From positions 124,001 to 188,000 of the forward strand of contig NZ_QNRE01000003.1 of NCBI RefSeq assembly GCF_003315035.1: a stretch of 64,000 nucleotides of DNA, in the 5' to 3' direction. Source of the DNA: Nocardia puris. Its GTDB lineage: Bacteria; Actinomycetota; Actinomycetes; Mycobacteriales; Mycobacteriaceae. The notes below the pieces were generated by a model that saw only the letters and a program-made list of their open reading frames with translations, was not told the origin of the DNA and did not search any database. This document shows, piece after piece, positions 8,827 to 17,578 of this stretch (within the stretch, counting starts at the first letter, position 1; the number at the start of each line of letters is the position of its first letter). Position numbers and translations under genes: made by a program.

Positions 8827-11740
8827 CTTGTCCGAGGAACTCGCAGACCATCGGAACGGAACGGCATCGAATCTACGTCACCGAGTGAACGAGGAGATCT
8901 CCGACAGCCGCGCGCGGAATCGCATTATCGCGCTGATCGACGACGCCGACTTCGTTGGGGCGAACGAACTACTCGCACTCGCCAGAACTGGCTCGTTACC
9001 AGAGGCCGATATTGGGGATACGCCCGTCGGCGCACATGTTTTCGATGCCTTCGTCAGCGCATTGGCATCGCTGCACCGCACGACGCCCACCACGATCCAT
9101 GATGTCGTGGCGCAGGTCGGTGAGGCGCGGTCGGATGGCGACGCGACCATTGAGCACGGTGACCTGACCCGACTCGCCCACTGGGAGCATCTGGTACACA
9201 AGGGACACGGCAGCCGTACGAACCGGCAAGCGACTCTCGGGTCGATTCTGCGCGCGCTCGGACTTGATACACGCGGAGAAATCAACCGGGATCCGATTCC
9301 CGGAGTGCGCCACTTCGAGCGCTATCGGGTGACTGCCACGCCTGTAGATGGCTCCTTGGTCCCGGGTCTCGGCAGTCGAGCGACGCACTACATGGTGGTC
9401 ACAACCGATGATCACAAGCTTCTGCGCGAGACCCTGTCGAAAGCGTTCCCTACCAAGAGCGGTCCCAATATCGTGTTGTTCGCCGGAGTGTTGACGTTGG
9501 ATCAGCGCATTCAGTGTCTGAATACCTGCCGGGAACAGAAAATCAGTGCCATCGTGGTCGACCATGCGGTCGCCGCGTTCGTGGCGGCCCGATACCCTCG
9601 ATCCTTCCGGGCGGTTCAACAGATCACCTTGCCGTTCACCTGCTTCACCCACTACACAGTCATCGCCGGAAATGTACCCGACGAAGTGTTCGTGGGCCGG
9701 GCAGATGAACTCGCGACGCTTACCGATCCCACCGGAAGCCTTTTCGTATACGGCGGTCGTCAGCTGGGCAAGTCGGCACTGCTGCGCAAAATTCAGCGAG
9801 ACTTCAATGCCGAGCCGGATCATAGAGCGATCTTCATAGACTTGAATTCGCACGGCATCGGTACCTGGGCCGACTCTCAGCGACTGTGGCCCGTTCTGTA
9901 CAACGAACTCGCCAGGATCGGCGGTATCGATGTCAAGCAGAACAGAGCCGTTCGAAATCCGGAACCGGTGATCCGCGCTATCCAGCAGTGGCTGGGCGGC
10001 AAAGAGTCACGGCGCCTGCTGCTACTGCTCGACGAAGCCGACGCTTTTCTGGAGAAAGAGTCGAGTGGCTCGGCACGTTCGTTCGAGAACATCGGCCCTT
10101 TGAAGGGCTTGTTCGATGATACCCAGGGCCGCTTCAAGCCGATATTCGCAGGCCTCCACAAGGTACAACGACTCCAGAACGTTGCGAACACTCCGCTCGC
10201 ACATGGGGGGCGAGACGTACTCATCGGCCCACTGGCGGCCAAGCCTGCGAGCGATCTCGTCAGAAAGCCGCTGGAGGCACTCGGATATCGATTCGAGAAT
10301 CCCGAGGCAGTGTGGCGATTGTTGGCATTCACCAACCTTCAGCCCGGTCTCATCCAGGTCGTTTGCAACGACCTGATTTCCCATCTCCAGTCGCGGCCGC
10401 TGCACAAGGGTGAGCCCCTCGTCACCATCCGTGACACCGACATCGACACCGTGACTCAGGATCCGCGCACCAGGGACAAGATCGCCGAGAAGCTGCGGCT
10501 GACAATCGCCCTGGAGGACCGTTACCGCGTGATCGCGCTCGCGGTAGCGATCATGTGCATGGACGACGAGTTCCGAGAGAAGTACACCGCAGCTGACGTT
10601 CGTGAGCATTGCGAAATGTATTGGCAGCAAGGGTTCGAGGACCTCAACAGCGCCGAATTCGAGGTCTACTTGGACGAGCTCGTCGGCCTCGGGGTTCTCA
10701 TCAAGGATCGCGACGGCCGGTTCTCGGTGCGCTCGCCGAACATCGTCACCATGCTGGGGACCAAAGAGCAGCTGGAGACCGAGCTCGACGAGAACAAAGA
10801 GCAGTTCGAGCTACCGCACGAATACAATCCCCGGTCGACTCGACGCCAAGTCACCGTCTCGGGTCATACGGTTCGCAGTCCGCTCAGCGAGCACGACCTC
10901 AGTCGACTTGTTCCGGTGAAGACAAAATACGAGGCCGCCAATTTCGCCATAGTCGGAAGTCATGCACTCGGCGTGACCGACGTTGCGCGAGTTCTCAAAT
11001 CGGTGGGAGACGAGCGCGCCATCGATGTCACCGTGATAGATGCTGCGCACTCTGCGGACATCGTCTTCAATCTGTCGCAGTTCAAGTTCGCGGGCAGCGG
11101 ATCTAGTGTGCCTCGGATGCTGGTCGTGGATGCGTCCGAAACCCCTCCCCAACAGACTCGTGCTCTGGCCGACGCGGTGCGGTCGATGCGCGGCCGCGCA
11201 CACGGACATCTCGTTGTCGTGTTGGGTGCCTCGGGTCTGGGCGCTGCACGTGCCCTCGCCGAAAACGCACACGGCACGACAACCACGGTGGTCCAGCTTG
11301 GCAAGTGGTCCGGCGACGGAATCCGGTCCTGGCACGATAACCCATTCAACACACCGAGCGACCGCCGCGAGCTGCTGACACACTCCGGCGGCTGGCCGGA
11401 GCTGGTGGAACGAGCGGTATCAGACGTCTCGAATCGGAATATCAGCCACAGCGAGGAGTGGGCCCGGCTGTCCGAATTCCCTGAGCACGAAGACGCGGCC
11501 CGAGCATTCCTGGAGAGGGTCGGCGTCACCGACCGCGACCGCAGCGTTCTGACTCCGTGGCTCGAGCTCGGGTCCGCAAGCTACGAGCGAATATCTGATA
11601 TCGCCGAGGTGCTCGAGAGCGACTTCGACGAGATGAACGAGATTGCCGTCGACCTGGCTACTCTGGGCGTTCTCGATGAACGCCACGAGGAGTACGCGAT
11701 CGATCCGGTAGTAGCACGAGCCCTCAATAGACTCCTATGA
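8606..11740 (+). CDS. STAND/AAA-like P-loop NTPase of a putative defence cassette
   Basis: 1044 residues from GTG 8606, though the in-frame sequence before this codon (GDLQEAALVAAHQ) already looks protein-like. The gene is probably the continuation of the preceding frame. The N-terminal 350 residues are helical, then mixed alpha/beta (NIVLFAGVLTLDQRIQCL, KISAIVVDHAVAAFVAARY). The NTPase core begins at VFVGRADELATL (361-372), with Walker A GGRQLGKSA (383-391, Lys389) and Walker B LLLLLDEAD (471-479). The C-terminal 350 residues hold winged-helix-like segments and a second alpha/beta region. This order (sensor-like N-terminus, NTPase, helical tail) resembles STAND or AAA defence ATPases, but I cannot name a family. 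Its stop overlaps the next start (ATGA at 11737-11740). Confidence 0.75.
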   Translation: MAAHQPNLQDRLATERSVWMRRLRRGVDAARADLGRTYADDSNQGARAVAEAKLVAPGQYTGDRFDLQMRELRSLSEELADHRNGTASNLRHRVNEEISDSRARNRIIALIDDADFVGANELLALARTGSLPEADIGDTPVGAHVFDAFVSALASLHRTTPTTIHDVVAQVGEARSDGDATIEHGDLTRLAHWEHLVHKGHGSRTNRQATLGSILRALGLDTRGEINRDPIPGVRHFERYRVTATPVDGSLVPGLGSRATHYMVVTTDDHKLLRETLSKAFPTKSGPNIVLFAGVLTLDQRIQCLNTCREQKISAIVVDHAVAAFVAARYPRSFRAVQQITLPFTCFTHYTVIAGNVPDEVFVGRADELATLTDPTGSLFVYGGRQLGKSALLRKIQRDFNAEPDHRAIFIDLNSHGIGTWADSQRLWPVLYNELARIGGIDVKQNRAVRNPEPVIRAIQQWLGGKESRRLLLLLDEADAFLEKESSGSARSFENIGPLKGLFDDTQGRFKPIFAGLHKVQRLQNVANTPLAHGGRDVLIGPLAAKPASDLVRKPLEALGYRFENPEAVWRLLAFTNLQPGLIQVVCNDLISHLQSRPLHKGEPLVTIRDTDIDTVTQDPRTRDKIAEKLRLTIALEDRYRVIALAVAIMCMDDEFREKYTAADVREHCEMYWQQGFEDLNSAEFEVYLDELVGLGVLIKDRDGRFSVRSPNIVTMLGTKEQLETELDENKEQFELPHEYNPRSTRRQVTVSGHTVRSPLSEHDLSRLVPVKTKYEAANFAIVGSHALGVTDVARVLKSVGDERAIDVTVIDAAHSADIVFNLSQFKFAGSGSSVPRMLVVDASETPPQQTRALADAVRSMRGRAHGHLVVVLGASGLGAARALAENAHGTTTTVVQLGKWSGDGIRSWHDNPFNTPSDRRELLTHSGGWPELVERAVSDVSNRNISHSEEWARLSEFPEHEDAARAFLERVGVTDRDRSVLTPWLELGSASYERISDIAEVLESDFDEMNEIAVDLATLGVLDERHEEYAIDPVVARALNRLL

Positions 11741-12900
11741 GTTCCGCCCCGATTTCTGAGGTCTACCCCCATCTTCCAGGACCCAACAGGTTGGTAAAAG
11801 AGGTGGTCGATGACCTCACCTCCGGTAAATCTGTGGTGATCGTCTTTCCCGATGTGCTGGTGGAGTCGAGTGTCGCAGACTCGATGCTTCATGACGTCGC
11901 ATTGGAGGGGGCACGGTCGGAGTACTGCCACAGCTCAGCTGAGCCCTTTCACAGCAGGGTACTGACCACGTTCGGCGCCGACCCAGCCAAAGAGCGCGAG
12001 TTCGACGAGTGGGACACGATCATCGAGTGGGAACCATGGCACGGGTCGTGGTTGGTTGTCCCAAGCTGGGATCACCCTGATGTTGCCGAGATCGTCCGCA
12101 GGTGGCCGGCCCAGCTGACAGCCTGCGGGCTGCCCGTGGAACACCGTCCCAAGATGATCATCGGCGTCCGGCTGGCAGACCTGCCAAGGAGAATAATCGC
12201 CCACCTGGACCGCAGCGCGATCTCGGTGCGTTGGTGGTGGGGAGTCCTGGACCGACTCGATACGGAGTCCCTTCTGGTCGGACTCTCCGAATGCCGCCTC
12301 AGACCGCTGGACCACGCGGTCATAACGGAACTCTCCGGGTGGGACCTGCGGTTCACAAGATACCTTCTCGACAATTGGGACCGGACGACTCCGGGTCTCG
12401 CGCACACGGTGCATCGCTATCGGGAAACGATCACGAATCTACCGTCATCCGACCCATCCAGCTCAGGAGACGCACCCCGTCGACGCTTGACAGCTCCACC
12501 CGCCGATCTGGAAGAGTCATGGCGAGACGGCTTGGTCGACTGGTGGGGGCAGAGCCTCCGGTGGGCACCGGCGGTACTCGACACGACGGCGATCTCCCAG
12601 CGGTTGTGGCTGGCGCACAGTCGAGTACTCATGCCGCACGTCGACGAAGAGCGAGCACACTTCGAGCGGAAAATCCGAATAAAAGCTACGGAACGAGCAC
12701 TGTCCGGCCTTTTCCGGCGAGACGACGACATCATCGAGATCGGCTCCCTGGCTTGGTTGGTCGAGTACCGCGGAATCGACATCGGCGTCCACGAACGTGG
12801 TCGGCTTCAGGCATTTCGGGACCTGCGCAACGTCCTCGCCCACCGCAATCCTGTTCCCGATGAGCTGTTACGACGGATAGCCGACTATCTCGACCTCTGA
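11737..12900 (+). CDS. Partner of the large NTPase with C-terminal HEPN-like motif
   Basis: 387 residues, start ATG overlapping the NTPase stop, so it is translationally coupled and very likely a functional partner. The N-terminal half has alpha/beta character (GKSVVIVFPDVLVESSV, WHGSWLVVPSWDHP, KMIIGVRLADLP) without an intact P-loop. The last ~120 residues are helical and end in LRNVLAHRNPVPDELL. RNVLAH (Arg364 to His369) fits the R-x4-H signature of HEPN domains, many of which are RNases in defence and toxin systems. An effector or RNase role is therefore an inference. The sequence is otherwise unrecognised. A 156-bp gap to the convergent SecB-like gene holds nothing clear. Confidence 0.7.
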   Translation: MSSAPISEVYPHLPGPNRLVKEVVDDLTSGKSVVIVFPDVLVESSVADSMLHDVALEGARSEYCHSSAEPFHSRVLTTFGADPAKEREFDEWDTIIEWEPWHGSWLVVPSWDHPDVAEIVRRWPAQLTACGLPVEHRPKMIIGVRLADLPRRIIAHLDRSAISVRWWWGVLDRLDTESLLVGLSECRLRPLDHAVITELSGWDLRFTRYLLDNWDRTTPGLAHTVHRYRETITNLPSSDPSSSGDAPRRRLTAPPADLEESWRDGLVDWWGQSLRWAPAVLDTTAISQRLWLAHSRVLMPHVDEERAHFERKIRIKATERALSGLFRRDDDIIEIGSLAWLVEYRGIDIGVHERGRLQAFRDLRNVLAHRNPVPDELLRRIADYLDL

Positions 12901-13056
12901 CAGTGACCACCCGCGACGTTGATGAGCAGCGTGGCGGGGCCGTTCGTCAGGATATGCGAACCCGCACTATGCCCCGCTCACAAGCCCGCATTGCGCCCAG
13001 GGCAAGATCGGCTCAGGCCTATTTTCGTCGATCTCGTCAACACTGACCAGCTGACA

Positions 13057-13503
13057 TCATCCGGGGGTATCCGTGTCAGATTCATTGCTGGTCACGAGGC
13101 TCTTCACATCGTTCAGCGCAAGCACCGGAATCGCGTAGTTGCGCACACGGAATGCGCTGGAGTCGGATGCGAGCGCCGCGTTCACGTAGCCGAGTGCGTA
13201 GGAGACGCCGTAATCGCGCATGAACTCGGTGGCTTCCGCGGGGGCCGGAGGATCGACATCGTTCTCGAAGAAGAATCTGCATGTCAGCTGATAGTTGATC
13301 TCTATGTCAGGCGCGTCCAGATTCACATCGAAAGCGGCGTCTACGTAGGGGATGTCTTTCGCTCCGTCCATACCCCCGACCGCGCTGAGGGAGATACTGA
13401 ATCCGTCCGATGAGGGCGTATCAGGGCTTCCTTTCGCGCGTCGGCGAACGGACCGCTCGTTCCAGATGAGTAGCGCGGCTGTGGCGCGTTCAGCAAGATT
13501 CAC
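13057..13503 (-). CDS. SecB-like chaperone of a toxin-antitoxin-chaperone module (putative)
   Basis: 148 residues, start GTG overlapping the antitoxin stop by 4 bp (13500-13503). The pattern of beta-rich segments (AAFDVNLDAPDIEINYQLTC, then RFFFEND) followed by EFMRDYGVSYALGYVNAALA and IPVLALNDVKS resembles SecB: the strand region is followed by a helix holding a (Y/F)xxxYVxxAL element and a Pro-Leu loop. Gene order toxin, antitoxin, SecB-like matches the M. tuberculosis TAC system Rv1955-Rv1957, in which a SecB-like chaperone protects the antitoxin. Sequence identity to SecB is low, so the call rests on pattern plus context. An unrelated small protein is the alternative. Confidence 0.55.
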   Translation of the reverse strand: MNLAERATAALLIWNERSVRRRAKGSPDTPSSDGFSISLSAVGGMDGAKDIPYVDAAFDVNLDAPDIEINYQLTCRFFFENDVDPPAPAEATEFMRDYGVSYALGYVNAALASDSSAFRVRNYAIPVLALNDVKSLVTSNESDTDTPG

Positions 13504-13964
13504 GCCTTGACCTGCGTTTTCCCGTAGAAGTACTGCTTGGGCTCCGAAGGCACTGGATGCTGGTACGCCTCATTCGCCAGCTTTATCCCCCACATCGCCA
13601 GTCGGCTCGACGGAGCCTTGCCAGCACTCTGGGCGACGGGCCCTTGCGATGGAAGGCCACTGTCCTCCGCCGCACCACCTCGCTCGCCATCCCATCGGCG
13701 TGTCGAGATCCGCAGGATGGCTCCCACCGCACGCGCATAGCGACGCACCGTGGACATCGTCGGATTGGTCCCCCCGCTCTCGAATCGGGAAACCTGCGAT
13801 GCGTCGACTCCCATCATCTCGGCGACGTCGCCCACCGACAGTCCGCGTTCGATGCGGATCTCGCGCAGGTCGAGGATCATGTTGAGCTGCTCGCCTGCGA
13901 GTTCGACACCCAGTTCATCCTCTGGTGTGGGGTTTCTGGTCCCCGGGGACCCGGTGGAACTCAT
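13500..13964 (-). CDS. HigA-type antitoxin with XRE helix-turn-helix
   Basis: 154 residues from the ATG at 13962-13964, chosen for the upstream GAGAGAGG; the frame is open to 14030. A clear XRE domain (about residues 30-85) reads LREIRIERGLSVGDVAEMMG then VDASQVSRFESGGTNPTMSTV. A basic tail ends in KQYFYGKTQVKA. In TAC modules the antitoxin's C-terminal extension (ChAD) is the chaperone-binding part, and the tail here could play that role. It lies between a RelE/Gp49-like toxin and a SecB-like gene. A perfect 14-bp palindrome just upstream is a plausible autoregulatory operator. Confidence 0.75.
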   Translation of the reverse strand: MSSTGSPGTRNPTPEDELGVELAGEQLNMILDLREIRIERGLSVGDVAEMMGVDASQVSRFESGGTNPTMSTVRRYARAVGAILRISTRRWDGERGGAAEDSGLPSQGPVAQSAGKAPSSRLAMWGIKLANEAYQHPVPSEPKQYFYGKTQVKA

Positions 13965-14015
13965 GTACGTACCTCTCTCGTGTCGCCAGTATTCCGCATC
14001 GGACCCAAGAGCGCA

Positions 14016-14029
14016 TGCGTTATAACGCA
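14016..14029. promoter_or_regulatory. Perfect 14-bp palindrome, putative antitoxin operator
   Basis: TGCGTTATAACGCA is identical to its reverse complement. It lies 51 bp upstream of the antitoxin start and just past the toxin stop at 14037, so it would control a separate antitoxin-chaperone transcript. Its AT-rich centre stands out in this GC-rich DNA. Confidence 0.6.
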
Positions 14030-14036
14030 AACACTA

Positions 14037-14677
14037 TCAAGCCGAGTCCCAGCGTCTCCATCGCTTGCGGACATTCCCGCATCGCGTCACACCCGATAGC
14101 ATCGCGTCGTGGATCTGTCGCGTCTGGACTTCGCTCGACCAGTCCGGGTCATCCCAAGCGGGCTTCGCCCCAATGCCGGAGGCGACGACCTCATCTGTCA
14201 CGGCCATCCAAGTGGGCCGTGCCTCGATGAAGTAGAGCCTGTACATAGTCCGCCGATCGTGCGACTCGGCGTACAGCTCGCCAGTCCACGGGAGCGGCAG
14301 ATCGGCGGCGTCGAAGCGGCAATCCGGAAGGTCCTTCACCCGGTCCCCTACTGGACAGCGGTGGCTGGGCGCCCGGGCAGATGGGTCTGCGTTATTGGCT
14401 GTCGGCGGAAGACCATGGGATCGTGCCCGGCGTGTCATGGCTTCCAGTAGGTAAGCCGCCTCGGCATCGACACTGCGCAAGTGCTCGAAGTGCTCATCGC
14501 ATTCGGACGTCCAACTCCACAGGCAGCCAGGTCGATGAATCCTGGATCGTAGAGCGCTGTCCACAGGCTCCCCCCTGTCGTGATCGAGAGTTCGATCTTG
14601 CCCCCGCACGTCATTCTTTGCCAATGATGTCCCAGCGTGTCGCACCGGAGTGTCGCGAGCTCTCGTTCTACCTGCAC
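14037..14677 (-). CDS. HigB/Gp49-like toxin, reading frame apparently broken
   Basis: The C-terminal ~95 residues (VKDLPDCRFDAADLPLPW, then RTMYRLYFIEARPTWMAV, then a helix to RQIHDAML) fit a RelE/HigB or Gp49-like toxin. That frame is open to 14741 but has only a TTG start, and its N-terminal part looks like noise. In the neighbouring frame, a GTG at 14677 with AGAAGG upstream begins a convincing segment (GGKIELSITTGGSLWTALYD). It stops making sense near 14530, where the first frame becomes protein-like (SECDEHFEHLRSVDAEAAYL). A single frame change near 14500-14530 would join them into about 213 residues. It could be a decayed toxin, a sequencing indel or recoding. It precedes the antitoxin on the same strand. 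Confidence 0.5.
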
Positions 14678-14753
14678 GATGCTGGCCTTCTGCTGCGGAC
14701 TGCTTCGGCCCTATCGTGTAGGCCTGGGAGTTCAGGGACAACGTTCAGCGCAG

Positions 14754-15197
14754 TCACGCCGGCTCGTCGTCGAGCAGGTCGGCGAAGACGGCGCGTAGTT
14801 CCGGCTTGTTGGACAGCATGCCGACGAACGCCAGTGGGGTATTGCCTCGGTTGTTGGGGAGGTGGGGGTCGGCGCCACGGTCTCGGAGGAGTTGGACGAC
14901 GCTCGCGGTGCTCCAGGGACTGCGGAAGGCGTAGTACAGGGGCGTATCACCCTGGGAATCACGGGCGTTGACGTCGGCGCCGGCATCGAGAAGGGTGCGC
15001 ACCGTGTCGATGTGGTGGTGCTCGACGGCGGCGTGTAGTGGTGTGACGCCAGCGTGGTCGCGATCGTTGGGATCGAAGCCCGCAGCGAGCAGGTACGCGA
15101 CGTACGAACTGCTGTCCTCGATACTGGCGGCGGCGTAGTGGAGTTCGGTGCGACCCGCGCGATCACGAGAAATCTTGGGCTGCGTCTTTTTCCACAT
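14754..15197 (-). CDS. Small ankyrin-repeat protein
   Basis: 147 residues from ATG 15195-15197. At least three ankyrin repeats are visible: TELHYAAASIEDSSSYVAYL, then GVTPLHAAVEHHHIDTVRTL, then GDTPLYYAF; a degenerate fourth is GNTPLAFVGML. The DAGADVNARD turn is typical of the fold. It has no signal peptide or membrane helix, so it is probably a cytoplasmic protein-binding scaffold. It follows the AIPR gene by about 110 bp on the same strand and precedes the toxin by 76 bp. Small ankyrin proteins often act as immunity or inhibitor proteins beside toxins; that role here is inferred. Confidence 0.75.
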   Translation of the reverse strand: MWKKTQPKISRDRAGRTELHYAAASIEDSSSYVAYLLAAGFDPNDRDHAGVTPLHAAVEHHHIDTVRTLLDAGADVNARDSQGDTPLYYAFRSPWSTASVVQLLRDRGADPHLPNNRGNTPLAFVGMLSNKPELRAVFADLLDDEPA

Positions 15198-15308
15198 GAA
15201 CAATGGGGTCCCCCGAGGGTTCGGCGGTCGTCTGCGTGCTTCTCGGTGCTGTCAATGGTCCGGAGTCCGAGGAAGCGGGTGCCACGGTACCGGCCTGTGA
15301 CGCGCGAT

Positions 15309-17450
15309 TCAGTCGGTCTCCTCCAGGCCCTCGAGCACGCGCCATGCGAGATCCGCCAGCGATTCGCCGGTGCTCGCCACGACCCAACGTTTGGTGCCCT
15401 GGTTGGCGACCGGTTTGTCCTCCCATCCCGCGGATTCCCACATCGAGGTGATCAAACCCGACGGTGAATACTGGTTGCCGTCGACGGCCCACAGAATCGG
15501 CTTGAGGCGATGCGGAACCCAGGTGGCACGGCCACGCTGCGGATCCTGCGCGAGCCAGTCCGCCAGAGCTTCGGTCTCGGCGGGGAAGGCGTCCGATAGT
15601 GCCAACGCCTCCCCCTCGGCCAAGACATTGCGGTCGATCAGCACCGAGACCGCATTGGGGCGCCTGCGCCTCTTGGCCGGGCGCACACGGTCGTACTTGG
15701 TGGAAGTCGCGATATCCTCGGTGCCCGCGCGCAATACGGTGGCGACAACCTCGCGACTGCGGGAGATGTCGGCGCACACGGCGCGTACCTGGGAACGTTC
15801 GCCGTACAGGCGATCGATCACGTTCACCGTCTCGGGAAGCAGCCGGGCAACCAGACCCGGGATCTCGTCCCGCGCGCGGGCCAGCCACTCCAGATTGTGA
15901 TCGGGTTCGCTGATCGCTTCGGTGTCCAAGCTCCGGAAGGTGAGGTGGGTCAGCAAGTAGACGCCGTGTTCGGCGAGCGCCACCGCCCTGCCCTCGTACT
16001 TCGGCCGCAGGGCGAGCAAAGTCCGGCGCACCTCACGCAGTACGTTGACCGCGTTCCACAGCAGATACGCGCTGGGGCGGGGACGGAACAGCACGTCGTA
16101 GATGCCTTGGGAACCGCGCTCCCACAGCACATCGAGGTCGGTGGCGATCCGAGCCGCGTACTTGGACTCCGAGTGCGCGCAGGCCAGTGCCAGCGCCGCT
16201 TCGACGACCGAGCAGCCCGTTTCGGGGGCGGGCTCGAGTTCGCCTCGGCGCACCACATATTCGAGCCCGAGCTCGATGCGCATATCGGCCATGATCTCCG
16301 CCTGCACCGATTCCAAGGCAATGAAATCCCTGGCCTCCACTCGGTTCTGGCGATTGGCGGCCTGCGTCGTCTTCTTGGCGAACTCGGCATCCGCACCGAC
16401 CACGATGATGCGGACACCGACTTGGGCGCCGCCGGCATCGGTATCGCCCGCCACAGCTTCGGCGATGGATCGCACGGTTTGCGCCCCATTGACGACACTC
16501 GCATTGTGCAACCTCAACGCGAGCGGCCGTACGTGCGGCTGAAGCATCGCATGACTGAGCTTCTCCGCGGAGTCGCACAGGATCGTGATGCCGTTGTTGT
16601 AGTACCAGAAGTAGGCGGGCTCGCTGGTCAATGTTTCGATCACGCTGTTATTGATCGCGGTGCGGCCGAGTGGATTCCGGATATTCGACGTGAACAACCG
16701 GTCGCCTGCTCCCGCCCACTCCGCGACTTGCGCGGCGTACACGATGCCTTGGTAGGACTCGAACGGCGTCATCACCGAGAACCACGGAAAAAGGTCGGCG
16801 GTCAGCGAAACAGGCTGGGGCGCATAGTCATCGCGTACCGACTGCCAGATCTCGGGGGCGAGGACGATGCGATGGCCCAATACCGCACCGTGCTTGTTGA
16901 ACTCCTTCTCTCCGTTGGCGATCGCGTCCAGGAAGCCCGGCGTGACCTCATCGGAGCGCATCAGAGCCACCACTTGGGTGACCGGAACCGCGCCCGAGTC
17001 CATGACCTTCCTGGCCAGTTCGGCGAGCTGACGTCCGCGCGGATTGAAGGGTGTGAAGTCCTCGCTGTCGATGAGGCGTAGACCGGCGAGCAACTCCATC
17101 ACGGCCGATCGCTCACTGGGCGCCCGGCCGGTCTTGCTCCACTTCGCTTGCACCAGATAGATATGCGGCTGGGCGCCCTCCACGACGGCGAGGGCATCGA
17201 TCCCCTGGTCGGCGACACCGTCGATCACAGTGCGCGCGGCGTGCTCCGGGCTGAACCCGGTGACGAGGCGGACCGCCTGCGCGGCGAGTGCGCGGGACAG
17301 CTCCCGAGGCTCACGTTCTTCCGCCGGCTTACCCTCGAGATCGCTCAGGTCGAGAAGACCGGAGTCGATATAGGTGCGGCGCAACCCTCGAGCGACCTGC
17401 CGGACCTGACTGGGCGCACCGGGACCACTACCCCGCTCCGCAGTCGTCAC
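15309..17450 (-). CDS. AIPR-family abortive-infection protein with N-terminal nuclease-like motif
   Basis: 713 residues from GTG 17448-17450, preceded by GGGAGGAT. The AIPR core is recognised from FWYYNNGITIL (281-291) and NASVVNGAQTV (316-326), the family hallmarks. Near the N-terminus, DQGIDALAV (81-89) followed by IYLVQAKW (97-104) fits a PD-(D/E)XK nuclease core in its Mrr-like form, with Gln101 and Lys103. AIPR proteins are linked to abortive phage infection, and nuclease activity is inferred from the motif. It sits 128 bp downstream of hsdS on the same strand, as an accessory gene of the type I locus. Confidence 0.85.
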   Translation of the reverse strand: MTTAERGSGPGAPSQVRQVARGLRRTYIDSGLLDLSDLEGKPAEEREPRELSRALAAQAVRLVTGFSPEHAARTVIDGVADQGIDALAVVEGAQPHIYLVQAKWSKTGRAPSERSAVMELLAGLRLIDSEDFTPFNPRGRQLAELARKVMDSGAVPVTQVVALMRSDEVTPGFLDAIANGEKEFNKHGAVLGHRIVLAPEIWQSVRDDYAPQPVSLTADLFPWFSVMTPFESYQGIVYAAQVAEWAGAGDRLFTSNIRNPLGRTAINNSVIETLTSEPAYFWYYNNGITILCDSAEKLSHAMLQPHVRPLALRLHNASVVNGAQTVRSIAEAVAGDTDAGGAQVGVRIIVVGADAEFAKKTTQAANRQNRVEARDFIALESVQAEIMADMRIELGLEYVVRRGELEPAPETGCSVVEAALALACAHSESKYAARIATDLDVLWERGSQGIYDVLFRPRPSAYLLWNAVNVLREVRRTLLALRPKYEGRAVALAEHGVYLLTHLTFRSLDTEAISEPDHNLEWLARARDEIPGLVARLLPETVNVIDRLYGERSQVRAVCADISRSREVVATVLRAGTEDIATSTKYDRVRPAKRRRRPNAVSVLIDRNVLAEGEALALSDAFPAETEALADWLAQDPQRGRATWVPHRLKPILWAVDGNQYSPSGLITSMWESAGWEDKPVANQGTKRWVVASTGESLADLAWRVLEGLEETD

Positions 17451-17578
17451 ACGCCATCCTCCCTGCTCAGTAACACCCCAGCTCGACGCGCTCACACCTC
17501 GAGTTCGCCCGATCCGCACCAGAGTACCTGGGGCGCACCGCTATTCGCGCCCCTCCAGCCAACACGGAAGTCGAGATT

